A stretch of DNA of 64,000 nt from DATMER01 sp963741305 (GTDB lineage: Bacteria; Acidobacteriota; Thermoanaerobaculia; Multivoradales; UBA5704). The notes under the pieces are model-generated. The model saw nothing but the letters and a program-made list of their open reading frames with translations. It had not been told where the DNA came from and did no database searches. The position numbers and the translations under genes are program-made. The DNA is taken from positions 558,001 to 622,000 of the forward strand of contig CAVUHL010000003.1 of NCBI GenBank assembly GCA_963741305.1. The letters run 5' to 3'. The first letter of the stretch is position 1, and each line of letters opens with the position of its first letter. Positions 18,480-28,051 of this stretch are shown here, piece by piece.

Positions 18480-19397
18480 TCAGCGCTTGGACGATTTCTT
18501 CTTGGGTTCCGCCACATCGGCAGCCTCTTCCGCGGTCTTGCGCGGGGAGGCCTTGGGCGGCTTGCGCGAAGCGATCGGGATCGGCTCCTGCGACTTGCCC
18601 TTGGACTGGCCCTGAGGCTGGGCAGCCGCGAGGCTCGCCTTGAGCGCTTCCATGAGATCGATGATCTGCGCCTTCGGGGCTTCCGCCGGCGCCGCCTGGA
18701 TCTCCTGGCCCTGGACCTTCTGCTCGATCAGCGCGCGGGTGCGCTTGCGCACGTTGTCCTCGTAGGCCTCGGGGTGGAACTCGTCCGCGGCGATCTGCTC
18801 GATGAGCTGCATGGCGAGGCGCAGCTCCGGCTCCTTGACCTCCGACGGCGCGACCGGGACTTCGGTGAAGCTCCGGACCTCGTCCGCGTAGCGGAGCTGC
18901 TGCATGATCAGGCCTTCCTCGTAGGGGCGGAGCAGGACCAGATAGTCCTTGCCGCGGGCGGCGTAGCGCGCCACCGCGGCGCGGCCGGTCTCCCGCATGG
19001 CCTGCGACAGCAGCCGGTAGGGCTTGTCGCCTCCCTTGTCAGGTCCGAGGTAGGTGGACTTCTCGAAGAACACCGGATCGACCTCTTCGGAGGGGACGAA
19101 CTCGGTGATCTCGATGGCGTTCGTCGGTTCCGGAGTCAGAGCCTTGAGCTCATCATCCGAGAACAGGACGTACTGCCCTTTGGCGTATTCATAACCTTTT
19201 ATCATCTCATCCCGTCCCACGACCTGGTCGTCGGTCGGGCAGATGTACTGTTGCTTGAGACGGGTACCACACTTCCGGTGCAGCATGTTCAGCTGGATCC
19301 CCGACGCGGTCTCACCCGTCGAGTACAGCTTCACCGGGATCGTGACGAGGCCAAATGAGATTGTTCCGGAGGCGAAAGGTCGAGCGGTCATTGCCAT
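18480..19397 (-). CDS. ku: Ku, non-homologous end-joining DNA-end-binding protein (305 aa)
   Basis: This is bacterial Ku, the ring-shaped homodimer that binds double-strand ends and recruits LigD. Diagnostic stretches are the N-terminal SGTISFGLVTIPVKLYS and VDPVFFEKSTYLGPDK. The core fills about residues 8-260 and is followed by a Lys/Pro-rich tail (ending EPKKKSSKR), as in many Ku proteins with DNA-binding C-termini. ligD is divergent with only 19 bases between the start codons. A second in-frame ATG at 19391 lies 6 bases after TATATT on the minus strand, which would suit a leaderless message starting at Met3. Confidence 0.96.
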   Translation of the reverse strand: MAMTARPFASGTISFGLVTIPVKLYSTGETASGIQLNMLHRKCGTRLKQQYICPTDDQVVGRDEMIKGYEYAKGQYVLFSDDELKALTPEPTNAIEITEFVPSEEVDPVFFEKSTYLGPDKGGDKPYRLLSQAMRETGRAAVARYAARGKDYLVLLRPYEEGLIMQQLRYADEVRSFTEVPVAPSEVKEPELRLAMQLIEQIAADEFHPEAYEDNVRKRTRALIEQKVQGQEIQAAPAEAPKAQIIDLMEALKASLAAAQPQGQSKGKSQEPIPIASRKPPKASPRKTAEEAADVAEPKKKSSKR

Positions 19398-19416
19398 AAT
19401 ATACCATCGGTTTGCA

Positions 19417-21291
19417 ATGTCCGTGCACGTTCCTGGAAAAATCGATGCATCCAGACTTTCGAAGGAGATTCGAAAGGAGCTGGGCCGCCTGAAAGCGCCG
19501 CGCGGCGCGGTTTCGGCATTCGATGCTGAAGCTATGAAACCCGACGTCAGCAGCCGTCCTTTTACGAAAAAAGGTTGGGTCTTCGAATTGAAATATGACG
19601 GGTTCCGGCTTCTTTCCGAGAAGACGGAGGACGGGGCCCGGCTCGCTTACCGCAGCAGGCGCGACGCGACTCGTATCTTCCCGGAGATCCTGCGCGCCGT
19701 CGGCGATCTTCCTTTCCAATCTCTTTTGCTGGATGGAGAGGCCGTGGTGCTCGACGAGTCGGGGCGCCCCGACTTTCAGAGCCTGCAGCGGCGCGGCCAG
19801 CGGGCTGTGTTTGACAACACTGCCGTGCTCTTCGCTTTTGACATTTTATCTTTCGAAGGGTACGACCTTCGTCCGCTGCCCCTTTCGTATCGTAAGTCGG
19901 TGCTGCGGCGCGTGCTCCCCGAGGGCGGAGTTTTGCGCTACGTGGATGAGGTGCCCGAGCGCGGCGAGGACTTCTACGCCGCGGTAGAGGGCATGGGCCT
20001 CGAGGGCGTCGTTGCGAAGAAGGAGGACTCGCCCTACCGCGGCGGCTATTCCGATCTCTGGCTGAAGATCCGGGTGGACCGCCGCGCCGATTTCGCCATC
20101 GTCGGCTACGAGCCCGGGCCGGGCGGATTCCGCTGCCTCCATCTGGCGGTAAGCGAGGGTGGAGGGCTCGTCTATGTGGGAACGGTCGGCAGCGGCTTCG
20201 ATGGCCGGGAGCAGACGGAGATCCGCGCCCGGCTGGATGCGGCCCGGCGGTCGAGTCCGGCCGCGGAGGGGGCAGTCGGCCCCAAAAGTGCGGTCTGGGT
20301 GGAGCCCGAGCTGGTCTGCGAGGTGCGCTACAAGGAGTGGACCCGCGGCGGCAATCTCCGTCAACCGGTGTTCCTGCGCCTGCGCGAGGACAAGGAGGTC
20401 GGCGAGTGCCTCCGGTCCTCCGACGCTCCTGAGATAGAGGAAGAAGCGCCTGCACCGTCCGTTGAGAAACCGCGCTTCACCAATCTGACCAAGGTCTTCT
20501 GGCCGGAAGAGGGGTACACGAAGGGCGACCTGATCGAGTACTACCGCAACGTCTCGCCCTGGATCCTGCGCTACCTGCGAGATCGGCCGCTGGTGCTCGA
20601 TCGGTATCCGAACGGCATCACCGGCAAGTCGTTCTTCCAGAAAGACGCGGGGGACGGCGGCGAGTTCTTCCTCTGCAACAGCGAGGACGACCTGCTCTAT
20701 CTGGCCAATCTCGGGGCGATCCCTCTCCATGTCTGGTCGAGCCGTAAGGAGTCGATCGACCGGCCGGATTGGTGCATCCTGGATCTCGATCCCAAGGGAG
20801 CGCCGTTCCGGGACGTGGTGCGGATTGCCCTCACGATCGGCGACCTTTGCGACGAGATCGAGCTGCCGGCGCTGGTGAAGACGAGCGGCGGGAGCGGTCT
20901 GCACATCCTGATCCCCATGGGCGCGCAGCACGATCATGACTTCGTGCGCCAGCTAGCGGAGCTGCTCGCCCGCGTGATCGTCGACCGCCTGCCGGCGATT
21001 GCCACGACACTGCGGTCCATCCCAATGCGGAAGGGGAGGGTTTACGTAGACGCTCTGCAGAACGGCCGCGGCAAGCTGCTGGCTGCTCCGTACAGCGTAC
21101 GGCCGCATCCTGGAGCGCCGGTGTCGACTCCGTTGGCCTGGAGCGAGGTGAGCTCGAAGCTCGACGTGCGCAAGCTCAACCTGCGCACCGTGCCGAAAAG
21201 GTTGCAAAAGACCGAGGACCCGTTGCTGCCGGTGCTCGAGCTCCAGCCCGACCTGATGAGCGCTCTGGGCCGTCTGGCCGAGCTCCTCTGA
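19417..21291 (+). CDS. ligD: LigD, ATP-dependent DNA ligase-polymerase for NHEJ (624 aa)
   Basis: The order is ligase then polymerase. Residues 40-310 carry the ligase with nucleotidyl-lysine Lys59 in ELKYDGFR, GLEGVVAKK and the OB-fold entry DLWLKIRV. Residues 335-620 are the LigD primase-like polymerase with the metal-binding pair Asp456/Asp458 (ILDLDPKG) and TSGGSGLHILIP. The 3'-phosphoesterase domain found in Pseudomonas or Mycobacterium LigD is absent, so end cleaning must be done elsewhere. The ATG at 19417 follows the divergent Ku start by 19 bases. It has no clear ribosome site, and the upstream extension of the frame runs antisense through ku. Confidence 0.95.
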   Translation: MSVHVPGKIDASRLSKEIRKELGRLKAPRGAVSAFDAEAMKPDVSSRPFTKKGWVFELKYDGFRLLSEKTEDGARLAYRSRRDATRIFPEILRAVGDLPFQSLLLDGEAVVLDESGRPDFQSLQRRGQRAVFDNTAVLFAFDILSFEGYDLRPLPLSYRKSVLRRVLPEGGVLRYVDEVPERGEDFYAAVEGMGLEGVVAKKEDSPYRGGYSDLWLKIRVDRRADFAIVGYEPGPGGFRCLHLAVSEGGGLVYVGTVGSGFDGREQTEIRARLDAARRSSPAAEGAVGPKSAVWVEPELVCEVRYKEWTRGGNLRQPVFLRLREDKEVGECLRSSDAPEIEEEAPAPSVEKPRFTNLTKVFWPEEGYTKGDLIEYYRNVSPWILRYLRDRPLVLDRYPNGITGKSFFQKDAGDGGEFFLCNSEDDLLYLANLGAIPLHVWSSRKESIDRPDWCILDLDPKGAPFRDVVRIALTIGDLCDEIELPALVKTSGGSGLHILIPMGAQHDHDFVRQLAELLARVIVDRLPAIATTLRSIPMRKGRVYVDALQNGRGKLLAAPYSVRPHPGAPVSTPLAWSEVSSKLDVRKLNLRTVPKRLQKTEDPLLPVLELQPDLMSALGRLAELL

Positions 21292-21295
21292 TCCA

Positions 21296-21325
21296 GAAAA
21301 AGCCCCCTCCCGGACGGGAGGGGGC
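21296..21325 (-). terminator. Terminator of the metallopeptidase gene, shared stem with ligD end
   Basis: A perfect 10-bp stem (GCCCCCTCCC / GGGAGGGGGC, 4-base loop) is followed on the minus strand by TTTTTCTGG. It ends transcription arriving from the minus-strand peptidase. The stem may also act weakly for ligD, which lacks a T-run on its side. Confidence 0.75.
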
Positions 21326-21355
21326 GAGATCAACCGTTGGTAAACCTGCGCGGCT

Positions 21356-24300
21356 TTACGGCGTGCAAGCCTGGACGAGCACGTCGTCGAGGAACCAGCC
21401 ATCGCCGGTCACCGAGCAGTCCGTGATCGTGGTGAAGCCGATGCGAACCTGGCGTCCGGCGCAGCCGGTGGTCGTGCCGGTAGCGACGTTGCAGGCCGCG
21501 TCGAGGTCGACCGTGGTGTTGACGAAGGCGGCCGCGGTGCCGGTGAAGAAGGGCACCCCGGCGGCGCCGGCCGGCGCGCAGTCCGGCGCAACGGTGCCGT
21601 TGTAGCTGGTTCCGGACAGGATGGCCGTGGACGGAATGATCTCGTAGTTGGTGCCATCGACCGAGATGGTCAGGGTGCCGCCGTCATAGCCGGTCTCGAA
21701 GGCGCGGCGATGCCAGAAGGACAGGCGGGTGGTGGTGGACCCGGCCGGGACCGTGATGCCGGGCGCGCCGTTGGGCTGGGCGAAGTTGAAGTTGTTGCTC
21801 GTGTAGTCGGCGGTGCAACTCGTGCCGCCGTAGCGGAAGATCTTCGTGCCGGTCTTGGCCGCGCAGGTCTGGATGCCGCGCCAGGGCGTGACCGTGCCGC
21901 TGCCGCCGAAGCTGCCGCGGTACCAGCCGGCCAGGCCGGAGCCGGTCTCGAAGCCGTTGGTGTAGAGGGTGGTCGTGGTGCAGGCCGGGCAGGCCGCGGT
22001 GGTGGCGGTCGCCTGGTTGGAGTTGCCCGACTCGCAGGTGGGGCTGTTGGCCGCGCGCACGACGTAGTAGTACGCCGTGTTGCAGGTCAGGCCGGTGTTC
22101 GAGAACGACGTGGTGGCCGACGAGCCGACCGGGGTGTAGGGCCCGCCCGGGGTCGTGGAACGGTACACGTTGTACGAAGTGGCGCCGGCGACCGGGTTCC
22201 AGGAGAGGTTGACCTGGGTCTGGCCGGCCGGGGTGGCGGTCAGGCCGGTCGGAGCCGCGGGCGGCGTGCAGGGCGCGGCCGCCGGGGTAACCGACAGGCA
22301 GGTCGAGGGCGCCGAGGCGCAGGCCTCGTTGCCGCTCGGCTGGGCCGCGACCTGGTAGTAGTAGGTGAAGCCGTTGGCCACGTTGGTGTCGGCGAGCGAG
22401 GAGCCGGCGGCGTCGTTGGCGATCTTGGTGAAGCCGGAGTTGCAGCCGTTCTCCGTGCGGTAGACGTCGTAGACGCCGGAGGAGCCGGACCAGTTCACGG
22501 TCACCGAGTTGTTGCCGGCCGTGAGGCTGAGCGACGGGACGGACGGCTGCGCGCAGCCGCGGAAGTTGGTGTTGGCGCCGGCGTCCGTGGTGCAGGCGAT
22601 GCCATGGCGATTGAACGCCGCGTACAGGGACGCCGAGTTGGGCGTGCCGTTGGCGAGGTTGCCGTCATCATCGTCCACGGCGCGCATGGTCTTCCACAGC
22701 GAGCCGGCGTTGCAGCCGTTGGAGGTCCAGGTGCCGCTCGGGGTGCAGGCGAAGGCGGCCGTGGCCGTGGCGCGGGAGAGATACCAGAGGCGGTCGACGG
22801 TAGCCCAGGCGGAGCCGGTGCCCGGGCTGGGCAGGTCGCGGTTGGCCAGATCCCACAGCGCCTCCGAGGAGATGTAGGACTCGCAGTGGCCTTCACGGCC
22901 GCAGGGGCCGTTGTAGCCGCCGCCCGCGGGGCAGAGGGTGCGGGTGAAGTTGCTCACGGTGTGCGGGGTGTTGGACGCATGCTTGGCCCAGTCGATGTCG
23001 CGCACGCCGGTGCAGGAGGTGCAGGCGTCGCCGTAGCCGCCGCAGTTGGAGCCGAGGAAGCCTGCGCCGACGCAGGAGGTGTGGGTGGCAAGGGCGGCGG
23101 TGAAGTCGCCGTAGGTCTCGCCGGTGCCGTTGTCAGGTGAGGAACCGCTGCCGTCGTTGGTGTCGAGGCCGTGACCGTACTCGTGCAGCGAGACGCCCTC
23201 GATCTCACCGGTGTTGCCGCAGCCGCCGCCGGAACGGTAGAAGTTGATGGTCGAGCCGTTCCAGAAGGCGTTGCAGGTCAGGTTGATGTTGACGTTGGCG
23301 GTGAGCTGGGCGGTCAGCCAGGGGCGGGTGATCCAGCCGCGGGCGATCTCCTTGGCGCGGTTCACATGGTAGAACTGGCCGCGGGCGGAGAAGGTGTTGC
23401 CCGCGCCGCCGGAGCCCGGAGTCGTGCAGTCGGTACCGGTGGTGCCGCCGAAGAGGATGTCGCCGACGCCGTTCGAGCTCTGGGAGATCGAGCCGCAGTT
23501 GTCGACGATCCGCACGTACTGGCCGTTCAGGGTCGAGGTGACGGTGCCGCCGGGCCAGGTGTAGACGCCCGCGGAGTTGGTGTAGCCGCCGGACGAGACG
23601 TTGGTGAACGGCATGGGCCGTAGCGTCGGCACGCCGAGGAACTTCACGCTGCCGGTGGCCTGGGCGTAGTCGTTGATGTCGCGGAACTCCAGGATCGCGC
23701 CGGAGACGGCGTCGACCCGGGCGCGCCAGGTGGCGCCGGAGCCCGCGCGGCGGAAGGTGAACTGCCAGGCATTGACGAGGCCGCGGCCCTTGCCGAACTC
23801 GAAGCCGTCGTTGAAGCGGCTGTCGGACACGGCGACGGGGAGCAGGCGCTGGGAGCCGCCGTCGACGAACACGTCGCGGGCGGTGAAGCCGCCAATGTAG
23901 TTGGACACCTGGGCGAGGGCGTGCTCACGGTTCAGCACCGCCGTCGGGGCGATGGTCTTCGGAGAGGGAAGGTTCTCGCTGCCGATCTGGATCACGTTTC
24001 CGTGGTTGAGGCGGAAGACGACCCGGGCGCCTTCGACGGTGAGGCCGTTGATCTCCACGTTGTAGTCCAGGTTCCACAGGTAGTCGGCGGGGTTGCCGGA
24101 GCGGTCCTTGTCCACCCTGAGGGTCTTCGGATTCACGCCCAGAATGTTGGCGACCGAGGGCAGGAACGCGGCCGCAATGCTCTCGAGAGTCGAGAGGTCG
24201 GCCTTCTTCTTCCCCCTGAGGTGGACGGCGATGTCATCGGCGCTGAGGCGGTTGCCACGGCCGGGCAGCCAGGCGATGCCTTCGCCTTCGGCGAAGTCGA

Positions 24301-24571
24301 TGAGGCCGTTGCGCCTGTCGACCTGCCCCTTCCACTCGCCATTGGCGCCGCGGAAGGTGTGCCAGCCGTCGCGGATGGCGGGTTCGAGGACGCTCTCCGC
24401 ATCGTCGACCGGCTCCATGACCGGCCGGGCCGCAAGGCGCTCGTCGACGAAGGCGAGGGCCTGAAGAGGATCGTTGGTGTCCTTGATCACTTGAGCCGTT
24501 GCAACCGTGGGCAATACGGCAGCCAGGGTGAGACAGACACCCAGGTACATCCACGTGGACTTCAGTCTCAT
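21356..24571 (-). CDS. Secreted HExxH metallopeptidase with two FnIII domains (1071 aa)
   Basis: The signal peptide is MRLKSTWMYLGVCLTLAAV and onward to ATAQ. Residues 25-300 look like an inhibitory propeptide. The zinc site is HEYGH at 463-467, with GETYGDF about 25 residues later as the probable third ligand, so it is a gluzincin-type peptidase, perhaps near M36/fungalysin. Two fibronectin-III domains follow (about 690-900), then a C-terminal jelly-roll-like domain ending DGWFLDDVLVQACTP. Many Cys pairs suit an exported protein. The ATG is preceded by GGAGA. It is the downstream member of a tandem pair; the other copy is 186 bases upstream. Substrate unknown; scavenging of proteins is a guess. 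Confidence 0.88.
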   Translation of the reverse strand: MRLKSTWMYLGVCLTLAAVLPTVATAQVIKDTNDPLQALAFVDERLAARPVMEPVDDAESVLEPAIRDGWHTFRGANGEWKGQVDRRNGLIDFAEGEGIAWLPGRGNRLSADDIAVHLRGKKKADLSTLESIAAAFLPSVANILGVNPKTLRVDKDRSGNPADYLWNLDYNVEINGLTVEGARVVFRLNHGNVIQIGSENLPSPKTIAPTAVLNREHALAQVSNYIGGFTARDVFVDGGSQRLLPVAVSDSRFNDGFEFGKGRGLVNAWQFTFRRAGSGATWRARVDAVSGAILEFRDINDYAQATGSVKFLGVPTLRPMPFTNVSSGGYTNSAGVYTWPGGTVTSTLNGQYVRIVDNCGSISQSSNGVGDILFGGTTGTDCTTPGSGGAGNTFSARGQFYHVNRAKEIARGWITRPWLTAQLTANVNINLTCNAFWNGSTINFYRSGGGCGNTGEIEGVSLHEYGHGLDTNDGSGSSPDNGTGETYGDFTAALATHTSCVGAGFLGSNCGGYGDACTSCTGVRDIDWAKHASNTPHTVSNFTRTLCPAGGGYNGPCGREGHCESYISSEALWDLANRDLPSPGTGSAWATVDRLWYLSRATATAAFACTPSGTWTSNGCNAGSLWKTMRAVDDDDGNLANGTPNSASLYAAFNRHGIACTTDAGANTNFRGCAQPSVPSLSLTAGNNSVTVNWSGSSGVYDVYRTENGCNSGFTKIANDAAGSSLADTNVANGFTYYYQVAAQPSGNEACASAPSTCLSVTPAAAPCTPPAAPTGLTATPAGQTQVNLSWNPVAGATSYNVYRSTTPGGPYTPVGSSATTSFSNTGLTCNTAYYYVVRAANSPTCESGNSNQATATTAACPACTTTTLYTNGFETGSGLAGWYRGSFGGSGTVTPWRGIQTCAAKTGTKIFRYGGTSCTADYTSNNFNFAQPNGAPGITVPAGSTTTRLSFWHRRAFETGYDGGTLTISVDGTNYEIIPSTAILSGTSYNGTVAPDCAPAGAAGVPFFTGTAAAFVNTTVDLDAACNVATGTTTGCAGRQVRIGFTTITDCSVTGDGWFLDDVLVQACTP

Positions 24572-24710
24572 GAGCTCTCCATTTCCGAAGAAGTTGCGCT
24601 TGCGCTCGCACAGGAGGTTCGAGCGGGAGATTGCCGAGCTACTTTGGGAAGGGATATCGGGGGTCCGCGTTCCACCGCCACAACAAGGACAGGTGTTCGC
24701 CGGGCAGGAA

Positions 24711-24741
24711 AGCGAGCCCTCTCCCGAGGCGGGGGAGAGGG
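24711..24741 (-). terminator. GC-rich hairpin between the two metallopeptidase genes
   Basis: CCCTCTCCC (24717-24725) pairs perfectly with GGGAGAGGG (24733-24741). It lies 17 bases after the stop of the upstream peptidase. There is no T-run, and the stem is the same core found in the REP-like family elsewhere in this window, so it may be a solo repeat acting as a transcript end. Confidence 0.5.
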
Positions 24742-24757
24742 AGAATGAATCGATCGC

Positions 24758-27700
24758 CTACTGGCAGGCCGTCACGGTCACGTCGTCGAGGAACCAACCG
24801 TCGCCGGTGACGCTGCAGTCCGAGATCGAAGTAAAGCCAATGCGGACCGACTGTCCGGCGCAGCCGCCGGTGCCGCCCGTGGCCGCGTTGCAGGCCGCGT
24901 CCAGGTTGACGGTCGTGTTGGTGAAGGTGCTCGAGGTGCCGGTGAAGATCGACGCCCCGACGGCCCCGGCTGGCGGGCAGTCCGCCGCAACCGTGCCGTT
25001 GTAGGTGGTCCCGGACAGGATGGCCGAAGCCGGGACGTAGGTGTAGTTCGTGCCGTTGACGGAGACGGTGATCGTGCCGCCGTCATAGCCGGTTTCGAAA
25101 GCGCGGCGGTGCCAGAACGACAGCCGCGTGGTGTTGGAGCCGGCCGGGACGGCGATGCCGAGCGTGCCGTTGGGCTGGGCATAGGCGAAGCGGCCGCTGC
25201 CGTAGTCCCCAGTGCAGGTCGTGTTGCCGAAGCGGAAGACCTTGCTGCCGGTTTTCGCGGTGCAGGTCTGGATGCCGCGCCAGTCGACGGTGCTGCCGCC
25301 GGTGAGGAACGTCCCGGTGCCCCAACCCGCCAGCCCGGTGCCGGTCTCGAAGCCGTTCGTATAAAGAGTCGTGGTCGTGCAGCCGATGCAGGCCGAGGTC
25401 GTGGCCGTGGCCTGGGCGGAGTTGGCCGACTCGCAGCCGACGACAGCGCGGACTATGTAGAAGTAGGGCGTGTTGCAGGTCAGGCCAGTGTCGGAGAGGC
25501 TGGTCGTGGCCGAAGAGCCGGCCAGGGCATAGGGCCCGCCTGAGGTCGTCGAGCGGTAGACGTTGTACGAGGTGGCTCCGGCGACCGCACCCCAGGAGAG
25601 ATTGATCTGGGTCTGGCCGGCCGCGATTGCGGTCAGGCCGGCCGGTGCCGCGGGCGGCGTGCAGCTTCCTCCCGAGGGCGTCACGGTCAGGCAGGTGGAG
25701 GGCGCCGAGGCGCAGGACTCGTTGCCGCTCGGATGGGCCGTGACTTGGTAATAGTAGGGGAAGCCGTTGGCCACGCCGGTGTCGACGAAGGGCGAGCCGG
25801 TGTCGTCGTTGGCGATCTTGGTGAAGCCGGAGTTGCAGCCGTTCTCCGTGCGGTAGACGTCGTAGACGCCGGTGGAGCCGGACCAGTTGACCGTCACCTG
25901 GTTGCTGCCGCCGGTCAGCGAGAGCGTGGGCACGGCCGGCTGCACGCAGCCGCGGAAGCTGACGTTGGCGCCGGCGTCGGTGGTGCAGGCGATGCCGTGG
26001 CGGTTGAAAGCGGCGTAGAGGGCGGCCGAGTTGGGCGTGCCGTTGGCGAGGTTGCCGTCGTCGTCGTCCACCGCGCGCATCGTCTTCCAGAGCGAGCCGG
26101 CGTTGCAGCCGCTGGAGGTCCAGGTGCCGCTCGCGGTGCAGGAGAAGGCAGCCGTGGCCGTGGCGCGGGAGAGGTACCAGAGCCGGTCGACCGTGGCCCA
26201 GGCCGCACCCGAGCCCGGGCTGGGCAGGTCGCGGTTGGCGAGGTCCCAGAGCGCTTCGGAGGAGATGTAGGACTCGCAGTGGCCCTCGCGGTTGCAGGGG
26301 CCGACGTAGCCAGTAGCGCTCGTGGGGCAGCGGGCCTGGGTGAAGTTCGACACGGTGTGCGGGGTGTTGGAGACGCGCTTGGCCCAGTCGATGTCGCGCA
26401 CGCCCGTGCAGGAGGTGCAGGCGTCGCCGTAGCCGGCGCAGTTCGTGCTGCGGAAGCCGGAGCCGACGCAGGAGGTGTGGGTGGCGAGGGCGGCGGTGAA
26501 GTCGCCGTAGGTCTCGCCGGTGCCGTTGTCGGGCGAGGAGCCGCTGCCGTCGTTGGTGTCGAGGCCGTGGCCGTATTCGTGGAGGGAGACGCCCTCGATC
26601 TCACCCGTATTGCCGCAGCCGCCGCCGGAACGGTAGAAGTTGATGGTCGAGCCGTTCCAGAAGGCGTTGCAGGTCAGGTTGATGTTGACGTTGGCGGTCA
26701 ACTGGGCGGTCAGCCAGGGGCGGGTGATCCAGCCGCGGGCGATCTCCTTGGCGCGGTTGACATGGTAGAACTGGCCGCGGGCGGAGAAGGTATTGCCCGC
26801 GCCGCCGGAGCCCGGGGTCGTGCAGTCCGTGCCGCTGGTGCCGCCGAAGAGGATGTCGCCGCTGGCGTTCGAGCTCTGGGAGATCGAGCCGCAGTTGTCC
26901 ACGACGCGCACGTACTGGCCGTTGAGCGTGGAGGTGACGGCCGTGCCGCCCCAGGTGTAGACGCCCGCCGAGTTGGTGAAGCCTCCCGAGGAGATGTTGG
27001 CGAAGGGCATGGGCCGGTTCTGGGGAACGCCGAGGAACTTCACGCCGCCGGTGACCTGGGCGTATTCGTTGACGTCGCGCAGCTCGAGGACCTTGCCGGA
27101 GACGGCGTCGATGCGGGCGCGCCAGGTGGCGCCCTCACCCTCGCGGCGGAAGATGAACTGCCAGGCGGCGGCCAGGCCGCGGCCCTTGCCGCGCTCGAAG
27201 CCGTCGTTGAAGCGGCTGTCCTCGACCGCGATCGGGAGCAGGCGCAGCGAGCCGCCGTCGACGAAGCTGTCGCCGGCCCGCATGCCGCCGACATAGTCGG
27301 CCAGCAGTGCGAGGGCCTGCTCGCGGGAGAGCTTGGCCTTCGGCGCCTTGGCGTTCGGCTCGGGCAGATACTCGCTGCCGAACTGGATCAGGTTGCCATT
27401 GTTCACCCGGAACACGACCCGGGCGTTGTCGATGGCGATACCGTCGATCTCCACGTTGTAATCGAGATACCAGAGATGATCCGCGGGGCTGCCGGACCGG
27501 TTCCGGTCCAGCTTGAGGGACTTCACGTCCACGCCCAGAAGATGGGCGACCTTGGGCAGGAACGAGCGGGAGATGCTCTCGACAGTCGAGAGGTCCGCCT
27601 TCTTCCTGCCCTGGAGATGGCTGGCGATGTCCTCCTGCTTCAGCTTGTTGCCGCGGCCGGGCAGCCAGGCCACGCCCGCGCCTTCGGCGAAGTCGATGCG

Positions 27701-27961
27701 GCCGTGCCGCTTGTCGATCTGCGCCTTCCACTCGCCGTGATTGCCACGGAACTCGTGCCAGCCGTTGCGCACGCCCGGCTCGAGCTCGCTCTCGGCGTCC
27801 TCGAGCGGCTCCATGACAGGCTGGGCCACGAGGCGGGTGTCGATGTAGGCGAGGGCATCCAGATCGTCGACGTTGTCCTTGATCACCTGAGCGCCAACTG
27901 GGAGGGCGAGCAGGCCGATCAGGGGCAGCATTGCGGTGATACGACGGCTTCTGACATTCAT
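24758..27961 (-). CDS. Secreted HExxH metallopeptidase, tandem paralogue (1067 aa)
   Basis: It has the same architecture as its downstream neighbour: signal peptide (PLIGLLALPVGAQ), propeptide, zinc motif HEYGH at 461-465, two FnIII domains and a C-terminal domain ending DGWFLDDVTVTACQ. The catalytic region is nearly identical between copies, while the propeptide and C-terminal third differ more. AGGAGGT lies 10 bases before the ATG, a strong site. The pair arose by tandem duplication; conserved catalytic cores with diverged flanks suggest different targeting or activation rather than a new reaction, but this is inference. Confidence 0.88.
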   Translation of the reverse strand: MNVRSRRITAMLPLIGLLALPVGAQVIKDNVDDLDALAYIDTRLVAQPVMEPLEDAESELEPGVRNGWHEFRGNHGEWKAQIDKRHGRIDFAEGAGVAWLPGRGNKLKQEDIASHLQGRKKADLSTVESISRSFLPKVAHLLGVDVKSLKLDRNRSGSPADHLWYLDYNVEIDGIAIDNARVVFRVNNGNLIQFGSEYLPEPNAKAPKAKLSREQALALLADYVGGMRAGDSFVDGGSLRLLPIAVEDSRFNDGFERGKGRGLAAAWQFIFRREGEGATWRARIDAVSGKVLELRDVNEYAQVTGGVKFLGVPQNRPMPFANISSGGFTNSAGVYTWGGTAVTSTLNGQYVRVVDNCGSISQSSNASGDILFGGTSGTDCTTPGSGGAGNTFSARGQFYHVNRAKEIARGWITRPWLTAQLTANVNINLTCNAFWNGSTINFYRSGGGCGNTGEIEGVSLHEYGHGLDTNDGSGSSPDNGTGETYGDFTAALATHTSCVGSGFRSTNCAGYGDACTSCTGVRDIDWAKRVSNTPHTVSNFTQARCPTSATGYVGPCNREGHCESYISSEALWDLANRDLPSPGSGAAWATVDRLWYLSRATATAAFSCTASGTWTSSGCNAGSLWKTMRAVDDDDGNLANGTPNSAALYAAFNRHGIACTTDAGANVSFRGCVQPAVPTLSLTGGSNQVTVNWSGSTGVYDVYRTENGCNSGFTKIANDDTGSPFVDTGVANGFPYYYQVTAHPSGNESCASAPSTCLTVTPSGGSCTPPAAPAGLTAIAAGQTQINLSWGAVAGATSYNVYRSTTSGGPYALAGSSATTSLSDTGLTCNTPYFYIVRAVVGCESANSAQATATTSACIGCTTTTLYTNGFETGTGLAGWGTGTFLTGGSTVDWRGIQTCTAKTGSKVFRFGNTTCTGDYGSGRFAYAQPNGTLGIAVPAGSNTTRLSFWHRRAFETGYDGGTITVSVNGTNYTYVPASAILSGTTYNGTVAADCPPAGAVGASIFTGTSSTFTNTTVNLDAACNAATGGTGGCAGQSVRIGFTSISDCSVTGDGWFLDDVTVTACQ

Positions 27962-28051
27962 ACGATGTCTTACCTCCTGCGAAAGTGTTCGGGAGACGAC
28001 TTCGCTTCAACGGACCCCACGCCGGGGTCCGGATGTGCCTGATGAAGGGTC

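Noticed and set aside
21710..28042. Long Gly/Ala/Val-rich plus-strand frames opposite the metallopeptidases
   Set aside because: Low-complexity mirror translation of the opposite strand; the peptidase frames have signal peptides and zinc motifs.
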